A DNA stretch of 27,694 nt from G039029935 sp039029935 (GTDB lineage: Bacteria > Chloroflexota > Anaerolineae > Caldilineales > Caldilineaceae): NCBI GenBank assembly GCA_039029935.1, contig JBCCFC010000011.1, positions 1 through 27,694 of the forward strand, in the 5' to 3' direction. Both the position numbers and the translations under genes were made by a program. Numbering within the stretch: the stretch's first letter is position 1; each line of letters begins with the position of its first letter. The notes beneath the pieces are model-generated. The model worked only from the letters and a program-made list of their open reading frames with translations. It ran no database searches and was not told where the DNA came from. This document shows, piece after piece, positions 7,286 to 16,221 of this stretch.

Positions 7286-7421
7286 AAATCAAGACAGATT
7301 AATCTGCAAGACAAATTTATTCCTGTGTAGGACAGCTTGTGGGTGAACAGTACGGTTTGTATCATATGCTGGATATCAGTGGATACAGGGACAGATTGGC
7401 GAGACTGATTGGAGCGAACGC

Positions 7422-8144
7422 CTAATCCCTTGGGCCAAACTCTTGATATTGGCTAAAATTGCGCGGTCTAAATTTATCATCATTTTGGATACGAACGGTA
7501 TTGTCACTGCCCACGGCAAGCACAAACAATCCCCGCTTATAGGCATTACGTGCAATATTGCGATTGATATCCAGCCCTGCAATTGCACCATAAATCGTAT
7601 AGTCTTTGTACTTTGGGAAAAAGAAATGAACTCTGGATAAACGCTCCAAAAAATCATTGACATCATCGTTGCTAACTTTGCTCTTGACCTCGACGACAAC
7701 GATCTCTGTGCCGTTTTCCAATAGCAGGTCGATTTCCATTTCATCGCCATCACGTTGACTTTCGAGATTTTGCGCTTTATGATGGACATCAATCCCGCGC
7801 TCTTTAAAAATTTGTAATGCGCCGGGTTCAACCAATACTTCAACCAAGCGTCCCCAACGATTCCCAAAGGTACCCTCTAGCTTATTGATTTTATCTGCGA
7901 GTTCCTTTATGCGTCGGTCTGTTTCCGCACCAGAGACTCGCATGGATTCACGCATCGCTTCTATATTTTTTCTAGTCTCTTCGTTTTGCTGCCGGGCCTC
8001 TTCATTCCACTGCCGAGCCTCTTCAGCTCGCAGCCGAGATTCTTCAGCCCATTTTGCACTCTGTCTTGCTGATTCACGTAGCAAATCCCAAATTTCAGCA
8101 ATAGCTGCGGCATTTGTTTCCGGTGTAATAACTGCTGTACTCAT
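7422..8144 (-). CDS. Coiled-coil PD-(D/E)XK nuclease-like protein (DUF3782-like)
   Basis: 240 residues. Residues about 20-92 form a long charged coiled coil with near-heptad EEARQ/NEE/RKN repeats. After GNRWGRLVE (94-102) comes a nuclease-like core: Asp139 in EIDLLL, then Glu152-x-Lys154 in VVEVKSK, the D...ExK pattern of PD-(D/E)XK folds, with Glu102 as the helical acidic residue. Proteins of this build are common in Chloroflexota and Cyanobacteria and are mostly uncharacterised. The catalytic residues are all present. GAGGAGA lies 6 nt before the ATG. It is on the same strand as CruF upstream (119-bp gap) and the kinase-like gene downstream (136-bp gap), but the gaps suggest its own promoter. 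Confidence 0.7.
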   Translation of the reverse strand: MSTAVITPETNAAAIAEIWDLLRESARQSAKWAEESRLRAEEARQWNEEARQQNEETRKNIEAMRESMRVSGAETDRRIKELADKINKLEGTFGNRWGRLVEVLVEPGALQIFKERGIDVHHKAQNLESQRDGDEMEIDLLLENGTEIVVVEVKSKVSNDDVNDFLERLSRVHFFFPKYKDYTIYGAIAGLDINRNIARNAYKRGLFVLAVGSDNTVRIQNDDKFRPRNFSQYQEFGPRD

Positions 8145-8263
8145 CTAGTTCTCCTCGTCGAGTTTCATCTATTTTTTAACGTAGTCAATCACAAACACGG
8201 ATATAAGCCCAATTCTATCACAGATAGACAAATCTTTCAATCTAGCGTGTAATATCATCTGTG

Positions 8264-9040
8264 TCATGCAGAAAATTGTCTACGCCACGCCCATAGACAT
8301 AGCCCACCCATAACGATACCACCGCAGATGGCTGGCCCCGGCAACTGCCAAAAGAACATCAGCCCGCCAATCTCGAATAGGCAGGTAATGGTGTAGATGA
8401 AAAATAACTGCGATGATGGCTTGTTTGAAGAATGCATGGTAAATGGTGGTTTGATCAGCATGACCACAAGCCATGTGAGCAGAAATGAGCAACCCCACCA
8501 GCCAAGATAGTTTGTCCAAGGGATGCCAAAATAGCTGCCAAGTACACTGTTTGGCGTTTCCCATACCCAAAAGTGCCAGTTGACCATCTGTGGATCAAGA
8601 AAGAGGTCCCATGCGGTGAATGCCGTTGCGCTCAATGCGGCAAATCGTAGCGGCTGTTGGTTGCCAATAATGCTGTGCGCAATCACCCAAGAAGGCGGTA
8701 ACATCATCAACCAAGCAAGGGGAATGACGACTGGCACATGTAGCAGTTGTGGTTGCAAAAGGTCTGTGTAGTGATACACGCCAAAGGGAAAGCCTGTGCT
8801 GCTGCCAATGCGTTCGATACCCCATGTTAGCGGCAAAATCAGTGCAACTAGGGCCAAACAGCGTCGCCAACCCCAGAGCGGGAGCAAAGCGGCGATGGTT
8901 GCGCTGGCATGTAGCACAACACTGATATTGACAATCAAGGGGAGTGTGGTGTCGCCCCATGTCCAACGAAAGATGGGGACCAAGATCATGCTCAACAACC
9001 AGAGGCCGATGAATACCAAAGAAACTCTATCTATTGTCAT
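8264..9040 (-). CDS. Carotenoid biosynthesis protein, CruF-type hydratase family
   Basis: 258 residues and strongly hydrophobic, with about six to seven membrane segments. It carries the family signatures of the DUF422/CruF carotenoid 1',2'-hydratases: an acidic helix followed by GFPFGVYHYTD (83-93, with Glu76 before it) and AWDLFLDPQMV (143-153) followed by WVWE. Family members add water to the psi-end of gamma-carotene, lycopene or bacterioruberin precursors. No other carotenoid gene lies in the window, so the natural substrate is open. It starts 22 bp after the stop of a secreted-protein gene at 9063 and so probably shares its transcript, an unusual partnership. The Shine-Dalgarno sequence is weak. 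Confidence 0.8.
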   Translation of the reverse strand: MTIDRVSLVFIGLWLLSMILVPIFRWTWGDTTLPLIVNISVVLHASATIAALLPLWGWRRCLALVALILPLTWGIERIGSSTGFPFGVYHYTDLLQPQLLHVPVVIPLAWLMMLPPSWVIAHSIIGNQQPLRFAALSATAFTAWDLFLDPQMVNWHFWVWETPNSVLGSYFGIPWTNYLGWWGCSFLLTWLVVMLIKPPFTMHSSNKPSSQLFFIYTITCLFEIGGLMFFWQLPGPAICGGIVMGGLCLWAWRRQFSA

Positions 9041-9062
9041 ACCAATCTGTCATTTGTCAGCG

Positions 9063-11075
9063 CTACTGTGTAACTGGCGTAAATAGCTGAACCGAACCCA
9101 GAACAGCCTCAAACAGTGCCAAATCGCGCGCTTCCCATTGTGCCAATGGTGCCTGAATGGACATCGAAAAAGCTTGGGTGTCGTTTTGCACATAGACAAT
9201 CCGCACAACCGTCGAGTGACCTGCACTATCACGCCCCACAGACTGAATGTTAAATCCGGCAACCCCATCAATGTCCAGTGCGAATTGTGTTCGGACAATC
9301 ATATGACGCTGCTTTAGGCTTTGCAGTAGCGTCGCTTTGATTTCATCCAAGGATTGCGTTTGATTGTTGGTTTGCCCAAAGAAGGTAAAGGTGGGCAAGG
9401 CGAATGTCGCATTGTGATCTTGCACAGGTTGCAATGCGACCTGTGTACCAGAGCGGACAACTTGATAGTTGGATAGCGTTCTAAAGGAGTAGCCCCCTTG
9501 GTCAACGTTCACCCGCTGTTGCAGATGCACGCTGGGCATTGGCGTTGGGTCAATCTGTTTGCTGTTGACGGGCGTCAGTTGAAGTGCCTGTAATGCTTTG
9601 GGAACGAAGGCAGTTGGTGTGGGCGTTGGGAAACGAATCATGACAGTTGGCTCAGGTGTGGGTGTCATTGATGGGTTAGGCGTAGTTGTGAGCGTGGGGG
9701 TGAGCGTGGGTGTCAGCGTTGTTATAGGGGTCGATTGTCTTGTGACACGCGGTGCTGACGTTGATAACGCACTTCTTTTGAGTGGGGCTGAAATTTCAAC
9801 AAGCGTCCGCCCCGTTCGGATTGTCGTGGATTGCCCGTCAACCTTATCAAAATTATCATTAGAATCATCATCATTCGCAGCATCGGCCAGTGAGGTTTCT
9901 GGTGCTACCGTAGGTGAAGGTGTTGCCGTCGGTGATGGCTCAATGAAGGGGGTAGGTGTCACGGTGGGTGTCAGCGAGGGCGTGGATGTTGCAGTAGCTT
10001 GAGGTGTAGCTGTTATTTGATTTGTTGGCGTTGCTGTCGATGGCGCAGTTGGCGCAACTGTCGATTGTGATGTTGACTGTGATGCTGATTGAGAGAGATT
10101 ATTTCCCACTTGCTCATAGATTAAAAACTGTCCGCCCATAATAGAGAGTTCGTAGTTTGCCGTCAGTGGCGTGTCATTGTCAACCACGACTGTATAGTGT
10201 TTTTCCACCGAAGGGGCGATAAATTTGGCACTCAGTTCGTTATCAAATGCATGAAATGGAATTAGCAATCCCTTGGTAAAACTGGCAAACTGTGGTGGCG
10301 TCCCATGACTATGACGGCGTAAACCATCCTCATCCAGCACAAAAAAGTTCAAATTGTTGCGAAATGCCTGTTCATGCATGGGATGATACTCGATATGAAT
10401 TTCAACCTCGCTGCCACTAAAGTCAGGTTCGACTGTCCAGTAGTTGACAGAATCGTTCGTATCAAGTACACCTGTCACCAGATTTGTGCGTTCTTTGATC
10501 ACCATCTGCGGTGTCGGTGTCGGTATCCGTTGGGGGACATGTTCCGCAGGAAAGTTGACAACGGAAATGGTCTGTTGCATATAATCTGCAAGAATGGCCC
10601 CTTTGACGGAGAGTGTGTAGTTGGCAAGCATCTCCGCACGGTTATCGACAATCACGGTATAGGCGTCTAACCCTGATGCAAAAAAATCGGCTCTGGTCGA
10701 GTTGCCAACCACATCATATTGATCGACCGTGCCACGCGTTAACTCGGCCGATTCAATGGGGATGCCTGAACGATAACGGCGCATTCCATCTGCGGTGAGG
10801 ACATGGAAGTTGATTTTCTCCAGTAGGTTGGCATTCTCGCGCGGTTCATAGGCCAACACGATGGTGACGTCCATATCCCTTGCCAGTGGGATTAAGGGCA
10901 AGTAGTGCATATGTATTGTTGATTGCGTTTTGGCTGGCAATTCGCTACGCAGAACAGTGCTGTAGATGGGTTCCGCCTGCATCAGGGCTGCGGAGAGCGG
11001 CGACCATTGTACGCAAACAGCAATGCTTGTTGCGATAAAAACGAGTATGAACAGCTTTTTTAGTGAAATTTGCAT
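9063..11075 (-). CDS. Secreted PPC-repeat / Pro-Thr-linker / PsbP-Mog1-like protein (paralogue 2)
   Basis: 670 residues. An N-terminal hydrophobic signal covers about 7-30. Two tandem domains of about 115 residues (about 52-160 and 205-316) each contain NFxVLxxDGxRR and end with YTVxVDN...ANYxLS, resembling bacterial pre-peptidase C-terminal (PPC) domains. Then comes a Ser/Thr/Pro/Gln-rich linker (about 325-490), interrupted by a conserved island, TIRTGRTLVEISAP (418-431). The C-terminal domain (about 523-670) starts QGGYSFRTLSNYQV and ends AQWEARDLALFEAVLGSVQLF, a pattern like PsbP/Mog1/DcrB-fold proteins. Likely exported and anchored or cell-wall associated; the role is unknown. It is a clear paralogue of the gene just upstream (11209-13518), in the same order, with CruF 22 bp downstream. 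Confidence 0.7.
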   Translation of the reverse strand: MQISLKKLFILVFIATSIAVCVQWSPLSAALMQAEPIYSTVLRSELPAKTQSTIHMHYLPLIPLARDMDVTIVLAYEPRENANLLEKINFHVLTADGMRRYRSGIPIESAELTRGTVDQYDVVGNSTRADFFASGLDAYTVIVDNRAEMLANYTLSVKGAILADYMQQTISVVNFPAEHVPQRIPTPTPQMVIKERTNLVTGVLDTNDSVNYWTVEPDFSGSEVEIHIEYHPMHEQAFRNNLNFFVLDEDGLRRHSHGTPPQFASFTKGLLIPFHAFDNELSAKFIAPSVEKHYTVVVDNDTPLTANYELSIMGGQFLIYEQVGNNLSQSASQSTSQSTVAPTAPSTATPTNQITATPQATATSTPSLTPTVTPTPFIEPSPTATPSPTVAPETSLADAANDDDSNDNFDKVDGQSTTIRTGRTLVEISAPLKRSALSTSAPRVTRQSTPITTLTPTLTPTLTTTPNPSMTPTPEPTVMIRFPTPTPTAFVPKALQALQLTPVNSKQIDPTPMPSVHLQQRVNVDQGGYSFRTLSNYQVVRSGTQVALQPVQDHNATFALPTFTFFGQTNNQTQSLDEIKATLLQSLKQRHMIVRTQFALDIDGVAGFNIQSVGRDSAGHSTVVRIVYVQNDTQAFSMSIQAPLAQWEARDLALFEAVLGSVQLFTPVTQ

Positions 11076-11208
11076 TGTGATACCGCAATATAAATGTCAT
11101 AGACAAAAGAATCCGTCTCTGACATAGATTTTACAGTAATGTGTGCAAAGTTCCAAATTAAGCTGTACGTCTACGCATTTTTGCGTAGGTGTTTTGTCGT
11201 AGTATTTA

Positions 11209-13518
11209 TCAGTTGCCTTCGGCTATCGGCTCAAACAGTTGAATTGATGAAAGAATGGTTTCAAACAGCGCAGAATCACGGGCTTCCCAACGCGCCAGTG
11301 GGGCTTCAACCGACATGGAGAAACGTTGCCCGTCGTTTTGCAGATAGATTTGACGGCTGACAATGGCCCGTCCAACCGCATCGCGCCCAACCGACTGAAT
11401 ACTAAACCCAGACACACCGTCGATGGCTATCGGCAATTGTGCGCGTACAATCATGCCGCGCCCCTTGAGATTCAACAAGATATCGGCCTTGGTTTCGTCA
11501 AGCGATTGCGGTGTATCATCCTGTGTCACCTCATCTTGGTTGATGGCTTCACCAACCAGAATAAACGTCGGGAACGCTGAGGCTGGATCACCAGGATTGA
11601 GCGGATTGAGCGTTATCTGTGTTCGCACACTGGTGAATTCATAGTTTGAGATGGCACGGAACGAATATCCGCCTTGTTCAACACGCATTCGTCGTGTGAG
11701 GCCAAAGCGCGGTGTCGGCGTTGGATAGAGCGATTGACTACCCGATGGCCCTTGCTGGATGGCCTGCAACGCTTTGGGGGTTCCATCCTCAGTAGGATTG
11801 GGTGTCACAGTTGGTGTGGGTGTTGGTAGCGTGGGTTCAGGTGTCGCCGTGGCCGTCTGTGTCGGTGTTGCCGCGGCTCGACGCAGACGCGAAGTTGGTG
11901 TAGGCAAGAGAATGATGATGGGGGCATTGGCCTGGGCCTCTTCAATATCTGATTCTACAGGCAATGGCGTTGGTGTAACAGGCACGGGGAATGGACCACG
12001 ACCGTTTGGCGCAGGTGTCTCATCACCAACAGGTTGGGCGATTTGCGCCAGAATCAATCCGGTCCGTGCAGTATTAACTGTGGCGACAGGGGTTGCAGCG
12101 GGAATTGCAGTAGGCGGAATTGTAGGGTTGGCGGTGGGTATAGCTGTTGGCGTGGCGACAATATTGGCTGAATCTTGTGCTGCGACGGGTAATGGTGTCG
12201 GCAGGGCGGTTGGTAGCGGTGTTGGGATTGCAGTAGGTGGGATTGCAGTAGGTGGTGGCGAGGTAGGTGCGATTGCAGTAGATGGTAGCGAGGTAGGTGG
12301 TAGCGCAGTAGGTGGTAGCGCAGTAGGTAGTAGGGTTGCTGGGGGCGAGGTAGCTATGGCGTCCGTTACGATATTCGTTGGTGTAAGCGCAAGTGCCGTT
12401 GCTGTTGCTGCCAGAGCAGTGGCACGTGGCGCAGTTTCTTGTGAGCCATCCGCTGCAACATTGACAGACTCATCTGCGATAGCCGACAATTTTTCATAGA
12501 CCAAAAAACGCCCACCACTCACTGAAAGCGTGTAATTTGCGGTCAACGCGGTGTCATTATAGACAATCACAGTGTAATTTTGCTGTGCAGAGGGGGCCGT
12601 AAACCGTGCGCTGAGTTGATTGTCAAATGGGTTATAGGGAATGGGCAGACCGTTGGTAAAACTCACGGATTCTGGTGATTGCCCCGCATTGTGACGCCGT
12701 AGACCATCTTCATCTAGGACCAAAAAGTTAATCTTGTTCCGGAAAGCCTCTTCATTCATGGGGTGAAATTCAAAGGTGAGTTCAATCTGGCTGTTCCGAA
12801 AATCCGGGGCAATGGTCCAGTAATCGGATGGATTACTGGGATTCAGGACGCCTGTGACATCGTTGGTCTGTGTTTTGAGTACCACCTGTGGAACAGGCGT
12901 TGGCTCACGTTGTGGCACCAATTCAACGGGGAAACTTTGGACAGCCGATGTCTGTCCCAAACTATCGGCCAGCACCGCCCCTTTGACCGATAATGTATAG
13001 GTCGCATTAAAGGGCGAGCGGTTATCAACGACAATGGTGTATGGTTCCAGCCCCGCCGCCAGTAAATCGGCACGCACTTTGTTGCCAATGGCATCATACT
13101 GATCGGGCGTACCACTTGTTAACTTAGTCGATACCAGCGATTCGCCTGCACGATAACGCCGCAGACCATCTTCGGTTAAAACATGAAAATTGATCAGCCC
13201 CAACAATTGACGATTGTCGCGTGGTTCATAGGCAAGCACAACCTCCACATCTTGATCGGCCACTAGCGGAATCAATGTCAAATAGTGGATATAGGTCTGT
13301 GCCCCATCCACTGCTTGCCCCACCAACTCGCCACGCAACTCTGTACCAAAAAGACGTGGCTCACTGTTATTTTGCTGGTATACGATGTGGCTGCTTTTGG
13401 GTTGATTGGCTGTGCTTGGTGCAGCGAACAGAGATGCGCCCTGAAATAGAGGCATTAAAAGGAGTAATGTAAGTACAGGATAGACGACCGCTCGAAATCG
13501 TTTTGTATCAATTTGCAT
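11209..13518 (-). CDS. Secreted PPC-repeat / Pro-Thr-linker / PsbP-Mog1-like protein (paralogue 1)
   Basis: 769 residues from the ATG at 13518; the frame extends to an ATG at 13551, but alignment with the downstream paralogue (both begin MQI plus basic residues) favours 13518. Neither start has a good Shine-Dalgarno sequence. Layout matches the paralogue: signal peptide, two PPC-like domains (each with NFxVLxEDGLRR and YTxxVxN...YTLSVxG), a longer linker dominated by PPTA/PTAxP repeats, a conserved island ARTGLILAQIAQP, and a C-terminal domain starting QGGYSFRAISNYEF and ending ARWEARDSALFETILSSIQLF. The linker is about 70-100 residues longer than in the paralogue, mostly from repeat expansion. 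Probably exported; function unknown. It is separated by 133 bp from the second copy. Confidence 0.7.
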   Translation of the reverse strand: MQIDTKRFRAVVYPVLTLLLLMPLFQGASLFAAPSTANQPKSSHIVYQQNNSEPRLFGTELRGELVGQAVDGAQTYIHYLTLIPLVADQDVEVVLAYEPRDNRQLLGLINFHVLTEDGLRRYRAGESLVSTKLTSGTPDQYDAIGNKVRADLLAAGLEPYTIVVDNRSPFNATYTLSVKGAVLADSLGQTSAVQSFPVELVPQREPTPVPQVVLKTQTNDVTGVLNPSNPSDYWTIAPDFRNSQIELTFEFHPMNEEAFRNKINFLVLDEDGLRRHNAGQSPESVSFTNGLPIPYNPFDNQLSARFTAPSAQQNYTVIVYNDTALTANYTLSVSGGRFLVYEKLSAIADESVNVAADGSQETAPRATALAATATALALTPTNIVTDAIATSPPATLLPTALPPTALPPTSLPSTAIAPTSPPPTAIPPTAIPTPLPTALPTPLPVAAQDSANIVATPTAIPTANPTIPPTAIPAATPVATVNTARTGLILAQIAQPVGDETPAPNGRGPFPVPVTPTPLPVESDIEEAQANAPIIILLPTPTSRLRRAAATPTQTATATPEPTLPTPTPTVTPNPTEDGTPKALQAIQQGPSGSQSLYPTPTPRFGLTRRMRVEQGGYSFRAISNYEFTSVRTQITLNPLNPGDPASAFPTFILVGEAINQDEVTQDDTPQSLDETKADILLNLKGRGMIVRAQLPIAIDGVSGFSIQSVGRDAVGRAIVSRQIYLQNDGQRFSMSVEAPLARWEARDSALFETILSSIQLFEPIAEGN
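12231..12335. repeat. In-frame minisatellite coding the Pro/Thr linker
   Basis: A tract of near-identical 15-bp units (core GGTGGTAGCGCAGTA and variants on the plus strand) within the linker of the secreted protein. On the coding strand it gives PPTA/PTAxP-type repeats. The period is a multiple of three, so slippage would change linker length without breaking the frame, which fits the length difference between the paralogues. Confidence 0.7.
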
Positions 13519-13690
13519 CAAGAAATGGTAAAATCGCATTGTTGGCAACATTATTTATGAGTAAATGATCAATAATAGGACAGATAGTATCTTAGAGTGC
13601 AATACGCCAAGATATTATGCAGAATTACAACAATAATGGCCTGAATTTTACCTTAAATTTTCTCATTACACAAGTCAATGAAAGCGGGAA

Positions 13691-13760
13691 AGCGATGGAG
13701 TGTTGAAGCGGGAAAGCGGAAAAGTGCTCCACCGCTCCACCGCTCCACCGCTCCATCGCT
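13691..13760. repeat. 8-bp tandem repeats inside a 10-bp inverted repeat
   Basis: AGCGATGGAG (13691-13700) is the perfect reverse complement of CTCCATCGCT (13751-13760). Between the arms are four 8-bp units, CTCCACCG three times then CTCCATCG (13727-13758). The right arm reaches the last base of the 3-hydroxyacyl-CoA dehydrogenase stop codon. The unit is the same type as the GCTTCAAC array at 16222-16285. On the minus strand the structure lies after the dehydrogenase gene and might help end its transcript, although no T tract follows. Confidence 0.75.
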
Positions 13761-14671
13761 TATAGTTTATCCCAATACAATGTCTTCAACCGTTGCACAT
13801 ACTCGCGGTCCCGCGCCTCGACTGCTTCATCAAACTTCTCAGGGTCCACAAACCAAGGCGTACCCTCGGCCATGCGCTCGCGAATTTTCTCATTGGGGTT
13901 AGGCTTGGCATTGCGCACATCCGCAGGCCATTTCCAGATACCTGCCAAGTCATAGTGCATCATAGGGCCTTCATGTGGCATCCGAAAACCAAAGGTTGAG
14001 ATGATGCCCAACTCAATATCCTCCGCCGTTGCCATGCCCTCTGCCCATAGCTTCATGGCCTCGCGCCCCATTGCGCCCTGAATGCGGTTGATAAGATAGC
14101 CGGGCAGTTCCTTTTGCAGACGAATGGGGACTTTTTTAACCTTTTTCATCAGTTCATAGGTCAGCTCAAAACTTTCAACCGATGTCCCTGGTCCCTTGCC
14201 CACCTCGACGCCGGGTACAATGTGGGGCGGTGCAAAATAGTGCGTGATGACCAGCTTATCCTGTCGTTTGACATCTGAGCCAAAGTCGCTCAGAACCAGG
14301 CTGGAGGTGTTACTAGCGAAGATAGTCTGCGGTGGACAGAGCGCATCCAGTTTGTTAAATAGCTCACGTTTATCCTTGGATCGATCTACAATGGCTTCGG
14401 TGATGAAATCGCTGCCCTCGGCGACTTCGGCCAAATCAGTCGTCGTCTTGATACGGCCAATGGCATCATCCGCCTGCTGTTGCGTGATCATGTCGGCCTC
14501 GACAAAGAGACCCAATCCAAATTTGATATCGTCCATTGACTTTGCCAGAATCTCCTCATTGAGGTCGCTCATCACGGTGTCATAGCCCCAAAGCGCAAAG
14601 TTGATGGCAATGCCATGCCCCATCGTGCCGCTGCCGACAACGCCAATTTTTTTGATGTCTGATAGTTCCAT
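13760..14671 (-). CDS. 3-hydroxyacyl-CoA dehydrogenase family protein
   Basis: 303 residues, the usual size of single-function members. The N-terminal Rossmann domain starts IGVVGSGTMGHGIA, with the nucleotide-binding GSGTMG at 13-18. SNTSS (120-124), His144 in ITHYFAPPH, Glu156 and Asn195 in GYLINRIQG match the Ser-His-Glu-Asn active-site set. The catalytic loop HYFAPPHIVPGVEV departs from the common HFFNPP form of 3-hydroxybutyryl-CoA dehydrogenase, so the true substrate may differ (relatives oxidise carnitine or other 3-hydroxy acids). NAD(P)-dependent and cytosolic. AAGGAG 5 nt before the ATG fixes the start. Directly upstream is a fourfold 49-bp repeat array, which separates it from the S33 hydrolase gene on the same strand. 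Confidence 0.85.
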   Translation of the reverse strand: MELSDIKKIGVVGSGTMGHGIAINFALWGYDTVMSDLNEEILAKSMDDIKFGLGLFVEADMITQQQADDAIGRIKTTTDLAEVAEGSDFITEAIVDRSKDKRELFNKLDALCPPQTIFASNTSSLVLSDFGSDVKRQDKLVITHYFAPPHIVPGVEVGKGPGTSVESFELTYELMKKVKKVPIRLQKELPGYLINRIQGAMGREAMKLWAEGMATAEDIELGIISTFGFRMPHEGPMMHYDLAGIWKWPADVRNAKPNPNEKIRERMAEGTPWFVDPEKFDEAVEARDREYVQRLKTLYWDKL

Positions 14672-14684
14672 AATTTCTCCTTGA

Positions 14685-14880
14685 TACAGTAAAACAGATT
14701 GACAATCTGTTTTCGCAGATAATCAATCTGCGATACAGTAAAACAGATTGCCTATCTGTTGCCGCAGATAACCAATCTGCGGTACAGTAAAACAGATTGC
14801 CTATCTGTTGCCGCAGATAACCAATCTGCGGTACAGTAAAACAGATTGCCTATCTGTTGCCGCAGATAACCAATCTGCGA
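14685..14880 (+). repeat. Four tandem 49-bp two-hairpin elements
   Basis: Exact period of 49 bp with unit starts at 14685, 14734, 14783 and 14832. Units 2 and 3 are identical, unit 4 differs from them at its last base, and unit 1 differs at several positions. Each unit begins TACAGTAAAA and holds two hairpins: ACAGAT/ATCTGT and GCAGAT/ATCTGC, separated by 2-3 nt. It is the same family as the dispersed copies at 211, 19936 and 26480. There are no unique spacers, so it is not CRISPR. It fills the gap between the S33 hydrolase stop and the Shine-Dalgarno sequence of the dehydrogenase gene. Confidence 0.9.
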
Positions 14881-14890
14881 TACAAAAACT

Positions 14891-16180
14891 TTATCTCCCC
14901 CGTGCCATGTCAATTAGGCGGTCAAGAATCTCCGCACCATTGACACGCAGGCCATTGTGTTCATACTCGTTGGTGATCCACACCTTCACATTGGGAATAG
15001 TCCGTGCAGTTTCCTCGGAAAAGGCGCGTTCAACATACATGTCATCATAGTAGACTGCTGCCGCGACGGGTACATGATTTTGTGCCAGTTGTGCGAGATC
15101 ATAGAGCATCGGCCACTCAGTATCATACGCCAACTGTTCAGCGACCGCTTTGAGCGGGCGCAACTCGCGATAGTCATCAAACATCCAAGGGTAGATCATC
15201 TCACCCGTAAAATAGACAGGTGCATCGGGCGTGATGGCAAACGCTGGATACTCTTCACGAATACGATGAGCCGCCCAACGCGAGGCACTTTGTTGACAGT
15301 AGATGGACTCGTGCAGAATGGCAAAGATGGGATTGGTGTTAAAGGATTGCAGCGCGTCCACACCCTGTAAAAAGGTATAGCTCAATTCCGGTCCACCAAC
15401 ACCGTCGATAAATGCCTCTTCGAGCAGATAATGAATTTTTTCAAAGCCATCGCTAGCCCCAAACGCCAAGCCCAATTGTTGAAATCGTTGAGGCGTCAAG
15501 CAATCCCCTGATGGCAGCACAATCTCTTGGTTGCGCAGGGTGTGTACAATGCGATGGGCAATCTCCACATCGTGCGGATAGCGTTGATAGTATTGCTGAT
15601 TTTTCTCCATTACACGCCGATAGGTGGCAAGGTAAACCTCATCTGCCGAACGAGTCAGCGAGGGGAGTCCGCCTGTGATAAAGGCTTCCCGCAAACCTTC
15701 GGGAGCAGCAGAAAGATAATGGGTGATGCAAAAGCCGCCATAGCTTTGCCCCAGCACACTCCACTGTTCATCCTCACCAAGCAATTGACGACGAATCCAC
15801 TCTGCGTCTTGGACAATCGCATCAGCGCGAAAGTGTTTGAGATAGGCCGCTTGTTCATGTGGTGCGCCCACCGTTGCCAATGTCTGCCAGTTGACGGGCG
15901 AACTACGCCCTGTGCCGCGCTGGTCCAACAGCAGCACACGAAATTCTTGCACCGCCCGTCCCAGCCAGCCATCTCCCCCCATTGGCCGAGGCGCACCAAA
16001 GCCCGGCCCTCCTTGGAAATAGACAAGCCAAGGCAATGCTTCATGCTCATAGTCAGGGGCAACCACTTCACGCGCATAGACGCGTATCGTCTGCCCCTGG
16101 ACTTGGATATGGTTGAGCGGGACATCAAAGAAGTGATCGGTCAACACAAGCCCTGGCACCCTATGTACAATCTGATTCAA
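14891..16180 (-). CDS. Alpha/beta hydrolase, S33 proline-iminopeptidase-like
   Basis: 429 residues. GGPG (57-60) forms the oxyanion-side motif typical of the S33 family, followed by LLDQRGTGRS (84-93), the nucleophile elbow GQSYGG with Ser146, a likely Asp at 379/380 and His408 in EYEHNG. All three members of the triad are therefore visible. Relatives remove N-terminal proline or other residues from peptides; the length fits the larger bacterial prolyl/tripeptidyl-aminopeptidase-like group. No signal peptide, so cytosolic. The start is TTG at 16180, supported by GAGGTG 6 nt upstream. The 3' end is 10 bp from the 49-bp repeat array. Confidence 0.85.
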   Translation of the reverse strand: MNQIVHRVPGLVLTDHFFDVPLNHIQVQGQTIRVYAREVVAPDYEHEALPWLVYFQGGPGFGAPRPMGGDGWLGRAVQEFRVLLLDQRGTGRSSPVNWQTLATVGAPHEQAAYLKHFRADAIVQDAEWIRRQLLGEDEQWSVLGQSYGGFCITHYLSAAPEGLREAFITGGLPSLTRSADEVYLATYRRVMEKNQQYYQRYPHDVEIAHRIVHTLRNQEIVLPSGDCLTPQRFQQLGLAFGASDGFEKIHYLLEEAFIDGVGGPELSYTFLQGVDALQSFNTNPIFAILHESIYCQQSASRWAAHRIREEYPAFAITPDAPVYFTGEMIYPWMFDDYRELRPLKAVAEQLAYDTEWPMLYDLAQLAQNHVPVAAAVYYDDMYVERAFSEETARTIPNVKVWITNEYEHNGLRVNGAEILDRLIDMARGR

Positions 16181-16221
16181 ACGTTACACCTCGCTCATTG
16201 TTTATATTCACTTAGTATCTT

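Noticed and set aside
11759..12499. Plus-strand frame of 246 codons rich in Val/Gly
   Set aside because: It is antisense to the Pro/Thr linker of the secreted protein; the composition (GVGVG runs) is what the reverse of such a linker gives. The same holds for 9598-10002.
14685..14880. Possible CRISPR array (regular repeats)
   Set aside because: The 49-bp units follow each other without unique spacers, each unit itself contains two hairpins, and no cas gene is present.
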